The notes under the pieces were generated by a model, which saw only the letters and a list, made by a program, of their open reading frames with translations, did not search any database and had not been told where the DNA came from. From Chromobacterium piscinae (lineage in GTDB: Bacteria > Pseudomonadota > Gammaproteobacteria > Burkholderiales > Chromobacteriaceae), in assembly GCF_021129175.1 (NCBI RefSeq), contig NZ_JAJOHV010000014.1, forward strand, positions 1 through 35,542: a stretch of 35,542 nucleotides of DNA, in the 5' to 3' direction. Below are positions 28,725 to 35,542 of this stretch, in pieces. The position numbers were made by a program, and so were the translations under genes. Each line of letters begins with the position of its first letter. Positions within the stretch are counted from its first letter, which is position 1.

Positions 28725-29292
28725 CGCCATTCCCTCCATTCTGGCGCGCGACCAGCGCTTCGGGCCGCTGTCCCGGCTCACCGAGCGGGTGTCGGGCCTT
28801 GATCTGTCGGTGTTCCTGGTCAACTTGATCGACACCGTGCAGCCGGACGTGCTGCCGCTGCTGGCCGAGCAATTCCATATCCACGGCGAGGAAGGCTGGA
28901 CGCTGGCCGAGTCCGACGACGCCCGCCGAGCGTTGTTGCACAGCGCCAATGAGCTGCACCGCTATAAGGGCACGCCATGGGCGATACGCGAGGTGATCCG
29001 CCGCCTGGGCCTGGGCGAAGTGACGTTGATCGAGGGCCTGGCCGGCCAGCAGCGCAACGGCCTCATCCGCCGCAACGGCTACTACGTCCACGGCGACCCG
29101 ACCAGCTGGAACCAATACCGGGTGCTGCTGAGCCAGCCCATCACCAACGACCAGGCCGCCCAGCTGCGCCGCATGCTGGCGCTGTACGCGCCGGCGCGCT
29201 GCCAGCTGGCCAGTCTGGAGTACCAAGCCGTGGCCAACCGCCACAACGGCGCCATTCGCCGCAACAAGCAATTCAACCGAGGAACCGCCTGA
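28717..29292 (+). CDS. Tail protein I, copy 4
   Basis: A 191-residue gpI-family protein of canonical length: VLPLLAEQFHIHGEEGWTLA, then ANELHRYKGTPWAIREVIRR. The C-terminal half (RNGYYVHGDPTSWNQYRVLL, LRRMLALYAPARCQLASLEY) is the standard gpI end, without the added domain of copies 1 and 2. No gpW or gpJ is directly in front; it follows a 681-bp non-coding gap. It overlaps the fibre-3 gene by one base (TGATG), the usual I-H arrangement of P2-like phages. Confidence 0.92.
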   Translation: MTDAIPSILARDQRFGPLSRLTERVSGLDLSVFLVNLIDTVQPDVLPLLAEQFHIHGEEGWTLAESDDARRALLHSANELHRYKGTPWAIREVIRRLGLGEVTLIEGLAGQQRNGLIRRNGYYVHGDPTSWNQYRVLLSQPITNDQAAQLRRMLALYAPARCQLASLEYQAVANRHNGAIRRNKQFNRGTA

Positions 29293-31655
29293 TGGCTAAT
29301 CTGCAAGAAAAAATCACCTGGGAACCCGGCATTTATCAACTGGAAACCTCAGATCCGGTGTTGGCCGGCCCTGACGGCGTGGACAACCTGCAAGGCAAGC
29401 AGCTGGCCAATCGCACCGCCTATCTGAAAAAACAGATCGATGATCTGGTTTCCGGCGCGCTGGTGGCGGAGTTCGCCGATAGGCTGAAAACGCCGCGCAA
29501 CATCGCGATGACAGGCGACGGCAATTGGAACGTGATGTTCGATGGCAGCGGCAACGCCAGCGCGGCGATGACGCTGCGCGACAGCGGCGTGGCGCCGGGC
29601 AGCTACGGCATGGTGACAGTAGACGGGAAAGGCCGGGTCACCGCAGGCCGGCAAATGAGCGGCGACGACGTGCCGGCGCACGACTGGAACAAGATATCCA
29701 CCGGCAAGCCAAGCACGCTGGCGGGGTATGGCATTAACGACGGCGCCAGCAAAACCGATCTTCAGAATGCGGTGAATGGCCTGGTGTCCGGCGCGCCGGC
29801 GAATCTGAACACGTTGCAGGAGCTGGCGGCGGCGCTGAACAACGATCCCAAGTATTCGGCGACGGTAGACGGCAAGCTGGCGGGCAAGGCGGACAAGGCG
29901 ACCACGCTGGCCGGCTACGGCATTGCCGATGCCGCCAGCGCTAACGATCTGGCCAAGGTGGCGGCCAGAGTTAACAGCCGTCGGATGATACGCGTGCGTG
30001 CCGGCGGCTACTCAGCGAAAAATGGCGTCTCCGGGGTCGAGATCGACGGAGTTGGCGTAGGGCCTGTGGCCCGCAGTTACAACATGGTGCAGCTGGATGC
30101 TGTCGGAGCAGTCAGCCGTTCCGCCACGTTTGATGTATGCGGCGGCAATGGCCAGGACAAGGCTGCAGCGGATTGGCTCAATGCTGTGCCGGATGGCGCG
30201 ACGGTCATTGTTTACACTTGGGACGAACCACAGGGCAATCGTCTGACCGGCGGCTTGCCGCAGGCGCTGTATCGCTGCGGCGCCAGCAGCGCGGTGTTTG
30301 CCAGCGACAAATTCCAGTATCGCAGCGCCTATTTATTGATTGGCCGGGCGGGATGCGGAGAAAGCCAGGGCCTGGAACGATATCGGGGGGACAAGGCGGA
30401 CAGTGCCGATGCGCAGTTGGACGTGGCGTTCGAGTTGGTGAATGGCTTGCCTTTGTTGAGCGGCGGGCAGGTCAGCGGGGCTGCGGCTCCATCAGGGCAG
30501 GTTGCTTATTTCACGATGCCCAATGCGCCCGATGGTTGGCTGAAGGCCAATGGCGCCCAAGTTTCCCAGTCCACTTACGGCAATCTGTACGCGGCGATTG
30601 GCCAGACCTTCGCTCCGATCGATCCCTCGACGCAGGCGATGTTGCGGCTTGACGCCGCGGACACCCTGTTGGATCGCGTCTGGAACAAGCAACTGATTGT
30701 ATATGGCGGCACGGACATGTCCACTGAGCAGGCCAAGTTCGGCGGCGCTAGTCTGAAGACAGTGGCCGGCGGCGGTTATGCGACCTTCGGTCTGACCGAT
30801 GCTTTCAATGCCGATGCCTTCACTATCGAGGGTTGGCATTATCCGACTTTCGCCGGCACAGGCGGATCCAATGGCTACAGCGCGGCCTGGCTGGTCAGCA
30901 TGAATGCCTCCGCCGTAACCGGCGAGATCACGATCGCCATAGATAGAGCCAGCCGCGCGCCTCTGGTATGGCTGTGCAACAGCAGCAGTTTCTTTGCCAA
31001 TGCATCGCTGGGGACTGCCGGCGTATTCAACTCGCCACGCTGGTATCACGTCGCCTTCAGCTATGACGGTGCGGCTTACCGTTTGTTTGTCGATGGGGTG
31101 CAAGTGTGGAGCCTGGTTAGCGCGACTCGGGTGGCCATCCCGGACAACACGCTGGTGTTCGGCGTGGATGGCGGCGCACCGGGTGTCGCGGGCTCCACCA
31201 CGGCTTACTACCAAGACTGGAAAATCAGCAAAGTGTGCCGCTATGCCGGTAATTTTGCGGTGCCGACCATTCCGACGGGCTATCAGCTTGCCCCGGATGC
31301 CGGGAAATTCTATCTGCCTAATCTGTGCGGCGAATTCATTCGCGGCTGGAGCGATAGTCGCAAGGACATTGAGAAACGCGCGTTTGGCTCATGGCAGAAA
31401 GGAACGCTGGCCTTTTCGGACCCGAATCTCGACTCAATCGCCATCAGCGCGCCCATTCACACGACCAATATCAATCAGGACGCATACCAGGACTTGGGCG
31501 CCGATCCTGTCAGCAAGGCTTGGTATCAGATGGGGCGGGCCTATGTCCCGCTCGAAAATAAATTTGCAGGGGATCTGGACGCGGTCGGTTTTTATTCCGG
31601 CTATGGCTCCACCCGCCCTCGCAATGTCGCGCTGCTCGCCTGCGTCAAATACTGA
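29292..31655 (+). CDS. Multidomain tail fibre 3 (ILEI/PANDER-like, LamG-like and tail-collar domains)
   Basis: A 787-residue fibre. Residues 1-155 are a docking and shaft region (LQEKITWEPGIYQLETSDPV, VAPGSYGMVTVDGKGRVTAG, repeated TLAGYGI at 142 and 205). Residues about 230-385 look like an ILEI/PANDER (FAM3-type) domain: a FDVCGG strand, VPDGATVIVYTWDE, then GASSAVF...YRSAYLLIGRAG and a following E. Residues 407-443 (YFTMPNAPDGWLKANGAQVS, YAAIGQTF) and 672-700 (KFYLPNLCGEFIRGW) are the two halves of a phage tail-collar domain. Between them, about 450-665, lies a LamG/concanavalin-like domain (FTIEGWHYPTFAG, WYHVAFSYDGAAYRLFVDGV). Both carbohydrate-binding-like modules suggest glycan receptors. 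The longer open frame starting at 28977 is spurious upstream of 29292. Confidence 0.85.
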   Translation: MANLQEKITWEPGIYQLETSDPVLAGPDGVDNLQGKQLANRTAYLKKQIDDLVSGALVAEFADRLKTPRNIAMTGDGNWNVMFDGSGNASAAMTLRDSGVAPGSYGMVTVDGKGRVTAGRQMSGDDVPAHDWNKISTGKPSTLAGYGINDGASKTDLQNAVNGLVSGAPANLNTLQELAAALNNDPKYSATVDGKLAGKADKATTLAGYGIADAASANDLAKVAARVNSRRMIRVRAGGYSAKNGVSGVEIDGVGVGPVARSYNMVQLDAVGAVSRSATFDVCGGNGQDKAAADWLNAVPDGATVIVYTWDEPQGNRLTGGLPQALYRCGASSAVFASDKFQYRSAYLLIGRAGCGESQGLERYRGDKADSADAQLDVAFELVNGLPLLSGGQVSGAAAPSGQVAYFTMPNAPDGWLKANGAQVSQSTYGNLYAAIGQTFAPIDPSTQAMLRLDAADTLLDRVWNKQLIVYGGTDMSTEQAKFGGASLKTVAGGGYATFGLTDAFNADAFTIEGWHYPTFAGTGGSNGYSAAWLVSMNASAVTGEITIAIDRASRAPLVWLCNSSSFFANASLGTAGVFNSPRWYHVAFSYDGAAYRLFVDGVQVWSLVSATRVAIPDNTLVFGVDGGAPGVAGSTTAYYQDWKISKVCRYAGNFAVPTIPTGYQLAPDAGKFYLPNLCGEFIRGWSDSRKDIEKRAFGSWQKGTLAFSDPNLDSIAISAPIHTTNINQDAYQDLGADPVSKAWYQMGRAYVPLENKFAGDLDAVGFYSGYGSTRPRNVALLACVKY

Positions 31656-31666
31656 GGAGATTCGTT

Positions 31667-32245
31667 ATGCAAGAACAGAAAATCGTTTACAGCTATCACC
31701 CGCAAACCGGTGAGTACTTGGGCCTGGCAATGGCTGACCGATCGCCGCTGGATGCGGAGGAGGTCTGGTTGATCCCGGGTTTCACGACAGAGCAACAACC
31801 ACCGCAGGCTGGAGAGCGTCAGGTTGCCGTGTTCTGCGATGGCGCATGGGCCTTGCAGGTTGATTGGCGCGCGACGCCTCTGTGGAGCAAACAGACGGCT
31901 CAGCTGGCCATGCCGAAAATCGGCGACACGCCGGACAGCCTGAACGCCACGATGCAGCAGCCTCCTGCTTTCGCCGTGTGGAAGGACGATGCATGGGCGG
32001 TGGATGACGCCGCGCAACGGGCGGCCCAGACGGCGGCGGCGCAACTGCGGCAACAGCAGCATTTGTCAGCGGCTTTGCAGCAGCGCAAGCCTTTGGAGGA
32101 TGCGGTGGAGTTGGGTATCGCCAGCGCTGCTGAACAGGCCAAGCTGGCGGAGTGGAAACGCTACTGCGTCGATTTATCCCGCCTGCCGCAACAAGCAGGT
32201 TGGCCGTCGCTGGCGGACAGCGCATGGCCCGCGCAGCCGGCCTGA
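31667..32245 (+). CDS. Tail fibre assembly protein 3
   Basis: A 192-residue tail fibre assembly protein. The N-terminus (KIVYSYHPQTGEYLGLAMAD) and the C-terminal block (KLAEWKRYCVDLSRLPQQAG, then WPSLADSAWPAQPA) are typical of the caudoviral assembly family that matures gpH-like fibres. It begins 11 bases after fibre 3 with TGAGGAG and is probably specific to it. The middle is Gln/Ala-rich and helical. Confidence 0.88.
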   Translation: MQEQKIVYSYHPQTGEYLGLAMADRSPLDAEEVWLIPGFTTEQQPPQAGERQVAVFCDGAWALQVDWRATPLWSKQTAQLAMPKIGDTPDSLNATMQQPPAFAVWKDDAWAVDDAAQRAAQTAAAQLRQQQHLSAALQQRKPLEDAVELGIASAAEQAKLAEWKRYCVDLSRLPQQAGWPSLADSAWPAQPA

Positions 32246-32282
32246 GCATCTTGTCGTATAGGCGGAAGTCGTAAATCCCTTT

Positions 32283-32330
32283 CCTAAACCTCGTTCCAAT
32301 CCGCCCGTCGCGCGCTTGGGCACCATGTCG
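32283..32330 (+). promoter_or_regulatory. Conserved module-boundary element, copy D
   Basis: Fourth copy: CCTAA at 32283-32287 and ATGTCG from 32325. A weaker dyad, CCAA (32296-32299) with TTGG (32316-32319), has the same centre as in copy C. A strong terminator follows only 15 bases later, so if this copy drives transcription the product would be very short or subject to attenuation. Confidence 0.5.
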
Positions 32331-32344
32331 TCCTGACCGGAAAG

Positions 32345-32371
32345 CCGGCCTCTGTCTTGAGGCCGGTTTTT
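32345..32371 (+). terminator. Rho-independent terminator between fibre-3 and fibre-4 modules
   Basis: CCGGCCTC (32345-32352), a six-base loop, GAGGCCGG (32359-32366) and five T residues. The stem is perfect. It should end the gpI-4/fibre-3 transcript and separate the alternative fibre 4 from it. Confidence 0.88.
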
Positions 32372-32496
32372 GCCGCGCATCTGGCGCGGCTCAGGCGTTT
32401 GGACGGGAAGGCATGCGTTCATCGCCATGGTCTTGATTTCGCTTCTGCCGCCTGCGGGTCGGCAATCCATCACTATTCATGACCGTGAGGAATGAC

Positions 32497-33849
32497 ATGG
32501 CCAATCTGCAGGAAAAGCTGTTTTGGGAACCCGGCATTTACCAATTGGAAACCTCCGACCCGGTGTTGGCCGGGCCGGACGGCATCGACAATCTGCAAGG
32601 CAAGCAGCTTGCCAACCGCACCGTCTATCTGAAGGACCAGGTCGAGCAACTAGCGAGCGGTAAGCAACCTGCCGGCCACGCGGCCAAGCTGAGCGCCGCG
32701 CGCAAGATCGAAATCACTGGCGACGGTAGCTGGAATGTTTCCTTTGACGGCAGCAAGGATGTCAGCGGCCAGCTGACGCTGCGCGACAGCGGCGTGGCGC
32801 CGGGCGACTACGGCATGGTGACCGTGGACGCGAAGGGCCGCGTTACCAAGGCGCGGCAAATGAGCGGCGACGACGTGCCGGCGCATGACTGGGGCAAGAT
32901 ATCCACCGGCAAGCCGACCACGCTGGCGGGGTATGGCATTACTGATGCGGCTAGTAAGGATACCGGCAACCGAGTGTGGGCCAATGCCTTTCGCGCAAGC
33001 AAAGGTTTGCCGACGGGGGATGACTCTAGCTCAGGTTTTGCATTCGGTTCAGATGGAGATACGGGGCTGTTTGCTGATGCATCGGGCAGTAGCGCCAATA
33101 TGGGGACAAATAATCTATTCCTGCACATTGATTCGACTCGAGTATTTCAAGTTAGCAATGCAGGCCGGGTATGGGCTTCGTCTTATGGATTTTTAGACGA
33201 CAAGTTTGCATCGAAAGTGGATACATTCCGCACGCAAGGTCAGCCAGTAGATAAAGTCGACTGGAATACTCTGCTTGAGCCTGGTGTTTATTCTATTGTT
33301 GATACGACTTTTAGTGGGTTGAATGCTCCACCAGCCAGCTACTTTTGGGGGACGTTGCAAGTTATGCGGGGTAGTCCAAGAGGAAGTGTCGGTGGAGTTA
33401 CACAAATCTATACAACGCATGGTGGAATGGCTGTTTGGCTACGCACAGCCTGGAATGATCAGGCCTGGCAGCCATGGCAGCAACTCTGGCATAGCGGCAA
33501 TCAGGTTTTCTCCAGCTTGATAGAAGGAAATGGCTACCAGAGATTGCCTAGTGGTTTGATCATCCAATGGGGGCAGGGCAGTTTGACTGCTACGCTGGGT
33601 TTACCCAGCGGCTTCGCGACGGCATTGTTCGCGACAGGCGAGATCACGTTCCGGACCAGTTTCCCAACCGCATGTTGCTCCATCATGGTGAATGGCAACG
33701 AGAATAGTGTCAGTGGCCAGACACAAGAAGGCTATTTCTGGGTAGGGGGGCGATCCAAGGAAAAGGCGACGATTGGTTACACCCAGACATTCGGTTCTGC
33801 AGGTGTGGGCGAGAGAACCGCATTCGACTGGATTGCCATTGGATATTGA
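32497..33849 (+). CDS. Tail fibre 4 (alternative fibre sharing the fibre-3 N-terminus)
   Basis: A 450-residue fibre. Its first 155 residues closely match fibre 3 (EPGIYQLETSDPVLAGPDG, VAPGDYGMVTVDAKGRVTKA, TLAGYGITDAAS), and the DNA is similar too. It then switches to a shaft module with SDGDTGLFADASGSSANMGT and a pyocin-knob-like block around residue 258 (VDWNTLLEPGVYSIVD, then AWNDQAWQPWQQLWHSGNQV). The C-terminus is gp53-like (YQRLPSGLIIQWGQGS, ending FDWIAIGY). The start at 32497 has GTGAGG upstream and fits fibre 3; an in-frame ATG at 32479 does not. The middle is more A+T-rich than its ends. No gpI gene precedes it, so it would use the gpI-4 dock. Confidence 0.87.
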   Translation: MANLQEKLFWEPGIYQLETSDPVLAGPDGIDNLQGKQLANRTVYLKDQVEQLASGKQPAGHAAKLSAARKIEITGDGSWNVSFDGSKDVSGQLTLRDSGVAPGDYGMVTVDAKGRVTKARQMSGDDVPAHDWGKISTGKPTTLAGYGITDAASKDTGNRVWANAFRASKGLPTGDDSSSGFAFGSDGDTGLFADASGSSANMGTNNLFLHIDSTRVFQVSNAGRVWASSYGFLDDKFASKVDTFRTQGQPVDKVDWNTLLEPGVYSIVDTTFSGLNAPPASYFWGTLQVMRGSPRGSVGGVTQIYTTHGGMAVWLRTAWNDQAWQPWQQLWHSGNQVFSSLIEGNGYQRLPSGLIIQWGQGSLTATLGLPSGFATALFATGEITFRTSFPTACCSIMVNGNENSVSGQTQEGYFWVGGRSKEKATIGYTQTFGSAGVGERTAFDWIAIGY

Positions 33850-33866
33850 TAGCTGAGGAGAGCGAA

Positions 33867-34307
33867 ATGACCATTTTCTATTCTGCGAGCACAGGTGGTT
33901 TTTACGATAGCGAGATCCATGGAGAAGGCTACCCCGCCGATGCGGTCCAGGTGGAGGGCTCTGTGTATGAGGCACTGTTTCGCGGGCAGGCAGCGGGCAA
34001 GCTTATCCAGGCGGATGGCAACGGTTGCCCCGCCTTGGTTGACGGTCCGGCGCTTTCCATTGAGCAACAGCGCCAAACCCGAATGGCGCGTTGCCAAGGG
34101 GAGATCGGCCGATTAGAGGCCGATCAGCATCGAGCGGTCAGAGAACTGTTGACGGCGATGCTAGGCGGCGCGGCGCCGGCGGATGCGCTGAAGACCGAGG
34201 CGGGGCAGAGGCTGCAGCAGGTGGATACCGCTATTGCCCGGCTGCGCGCGGTGCAGGAGCGGATCGCCAAGGCACAGACTCCAGCGGAGCTGAATGAAAT
34301 TGTCTGA
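33867..34307 (+). CDS. Tail fibre assembly protein 4
   Basis: A 146-residue assembly protein. The N-terminus, FYSASTGGFYDSEIHGEGYP followed by VYEALFRGQAAGKLIQADGN, matches the Mu gpU / lambda Tfa-type chaperones. The C-terminal half is a helix with Gln/Arg-rich heptads. GAGGAG supports the start at 33867. It differs from assembly protein 3 though their fibres share a start, consistent with the chaperone recognising the fibre tip. It is the last gene of the tail locus. Confidence 0.88.
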   Translation: MTIFYSASTGGFYDSEIHGEGYPADAVQVEGSVYEALFRGQAAGKLIQADGNGCPALVDGPALSIEQQRQTRMARCQGEIGRLEADQHRAVRELLTAMLGGAAPADALKTEAGQRLQQVDTAIARLRAVQERIAKAQTPAELNEIV

Positions 34308-34334
34308 TCTTAGTTTATCAAGGGATGACATAAA

Positions 34335-34362
34335 AAAACCTGCCTGATGCCAGGCAGGTTTT
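34335..34362. terminator. Bidirectional terminator closing the tail locus
   Basis: AAAACCTGCCTG (34335-34346), loop atgc, CAGGCAGGTTTT (34351-34362): a perfect 12-bp stem with A residues before and T residues after. It can stop both the plus-strand tail operon and the minus-strand efflux gene that ends at 34385. Confidence 0.93.
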
Positions 34363-34384
34363 CCCATTTTGGAGCGAGGAGACG

Positions 34385-35542
34385 TTACTGCTTCCCTGCT
34401 TCCCACCCCCCGCCCAGCGCCTTGTAGACGCCGATGGTGGTGTTCAGCTTGTCCAGCTTGGCGTTGACCAGGTTCAGCTCGGCCTGGAAGCTGTTGCGCT
34501 GCGCGTCCAGCACGTCCAGGTAGCTGGCGTAGCCGTTGTCGTAGCGCAGGCCGGCCAGCTTCAGGGTGCGGTTCAGCGCCGTCGCCTGGGTGGCTTGCGC
34601 TTGCAGGATGTCGCGGGAGGCGCTGTTGGCGGCCAGCGAATCCAGCGCGTCCTTGAACGCCGACTGCACCGTTTTCTGGTACTGCGCCAGCGCCTGCTTC
34701 TGGCCAGCGGTCGCGGCGTCCACGCCGTAGCCGGTGGCGCCGAAGTTGAAGATCGGCGCGGCCAGGTTGCCGGCGAAGCTCCAGGTGCGGGTGGGGCCGG
34801 TGAACAGGCTGTCCAGCGACAGGCTTTGCGAACCCAGCGCGCCGGTCAGGTTGATGCTGGGAAAGTAGGCGGCCTTGGCCACGCCGATGCGGGCGTTGGC
34901 GGCGATCAACTGCTGCTCGCTGGAGGCGACGTCGGGACGGCGCTCCAGCAGGCTGGACGGCAGGTCGGCCGGCACGTCGGGCGGGCTGGCCAGGCTGTTG
35001 ATGTCCTTGCCGCGAACCAGGCCGCCGTCTACCAGCTGCTTGGGGCTGTGGCCCAGCAGCACGCCGAGCGCGGTTTCGGTCTGCTCCAGCGAACGGGCGA
35101 ACTGCGGGACGGAGGCGCGGGCCGACGCGGCCTCCACCTCGGCCTGGCGTTGGTCCAGCTCGGAGATCAGGCCGCCGTGGAAGCGCTTGGTCTGCAGCTT
35201 CAGCGATTCCTCGCGGCTTTGCAGCGTGCGCTTGGCGATGTCCAGCTGGGCGTCCAGCGCCCGCATCTGGAAGTAGGTTTGCGCCACCTGGGCCGCCAGC
35301 GCCAGCTGGGCGGCGTCGCGGTCGTAGCGGCTGGCCTGGTAGCTGGCGCGCGCCGCTTCGTTGCTGCGGCGCAGCTTGCCCCACAGGTCAAGTTCCCACG
35401 ACGCGGTCAGGTTGGCCGAGCGGACGTCGTTGACCAGCGGCGCGCCCGGGGTGGCGAGCTGCTGCGAGGCGCGGTTTCTCTGGTAGCCGGCATTGGCGCC
35501 GAGCGCGGGCAGCAGCGCCGCGCGGGCGATGCCGGCCTGCGC
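34385..35542 (-). CDS. Outer-membrane efflux channel, OprM/NodT family (5' end outside the window)
   Basis: The frame is open from the window edge to the stop at 34385 (385 residues seen). It is the C-terminal part of a TolC-like outer-membrane factor that forms the exit duct of a tripartite RND efflux pump. Typical blocks: SWELDLWGKLRRSNEAARAS, LLERRPDVASSEQQLIAANA, RIGVAKAAYFPSINLTGALG and LRYDNGYASYLDVLDAQRNS. The usual length of about 470 residues means roughly 85 residues, including the lipoprotein signal, lie beyond 35542. A start at 35287 suggested by reading only from the first GTG would be wrong. It is the right chromosomal flank; its inner-membrane pump and adaptor genes should lie further right. 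Confidence 0.93.
   Translation of the reverse strand, partial: AQAGIARAALLPALGANAGYQRNRASQQLATPGAPLVNDVRSANLTASWELDLWGKLRRSNEAARASYQASRYDRDAAQLALAAQVAQTYFQMRALDAQLDIAKRTLQSREESLKLQTKRFHGGLISELDQRQAEVEAASARASVPQFARSLEQTETALGVLLGHSPKQLVDGGLVRGKDINSLASPPDVPADLPSSLLERRPDVASSEQQLIAANARIGVAKAAYFPSINLTGALGSQSLSLDSLFTGPTRTWSFAGNLAAPIFNFGATGYGVDAATAGQKQALAQYQKTVQSAFKDALDSLAANSASRDILQAQATQATALNRTLKLAGLRYDNGYASYLDVLDAQRNSFQAELNLVNAKLDKLNTTIGVYKALGGGWEAGKQ

Noticed and set aside
1888-34307. Type VI secretion system or extracellular contractile injection system
   Set aside because: No TssB/TssC pair, TssM/L/K, ClpV or Afp15-like AAA+ ATPase; sheath, tube, D and V are of phage P2/Mu type.
1888-34307. Complete inducible prophage
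   Set aside because: No head, packaging, integration, replication or lysis gene lies between the two chromosomal flanks seen in the window.

Overview
The window carries one self-contained, headless contractile phage-tail locus (about 1.3 to 34.3 kb) set between two ordinary chromosomal genes. On the left is a minus-strand branched-chain amino-acid-type binding lipoprotein. On the right is the 3' part of a minus-strand OprM/NodT-type outer-membrane efflux channel. The GC-rich sequence, the Gram-negative envelope genes and the P2/Mu-type tail suggest a betaproteobacterium, most likely Chromobacterium-like. That genus assignment is inference from style, not from a marker gene. No rRNA, tRNA, CRISPR, integrase, transposase, terminase, portal, capsid, replication or lysis gene was seen.

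Layout. A Mor/C-type (Mu-like) activator is divergent from the tail operon. The tail trunk follows: gp37-type tail terminator, a gp38-like small protein, sheath, tube, a tail assembly chaperone with an out-of-frame extension, a 945-residue tape measure with 300-bp tandem repeats, gpU, gpX, gpD and the gpV spike. Instead of one W-J-I-fibre set there are then several modules. Module 1 is fibre 1, its assembly protein and gpI-1. Module 2 is a decayed gpW with a 111-bp MITE-like insertion, baseplate J-1, a long gpI-2, a DUF4815-type group and a fibre built from about 30 decapeptide repeats. Module 3 is an intact gpW, J-2, gpI-3, a short collar/fibre protein and a beta-helix spike. Module 4 is gpI-4, a multidomain fibre (ILEI/PANDER-like domain, and a LamG-like domain nested in a tail-collar domain) with its assembly protein, then an alternative fibre sharing the same N-terminus and its own assembly protein. 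A bidirectional terminator closes the locus.

How it would work. Sheath, tube, tape measure and spike give a complete P2-like contractile tail with a Mu-like front end. No head genes exist between the two chromosomal flanks, so the simplest reading is a domesticated tail (R-type tailocin-like) rather than a viable prophage. Release would need lysis functions encoded elsewhere. It lacks the AAA+ ATPase of extracellular contractile injection systems. The unusual parts are the repeated baseplate J/I genes, four gpI adaptors and at least five candidate receptor-binding proteins. A roughly 48-nt conserved element also recurs gap-free at four module boundaries (4590, 14331, 23541, 32283) and may be the target of the Mor-like regulator or another module-boundary signal.
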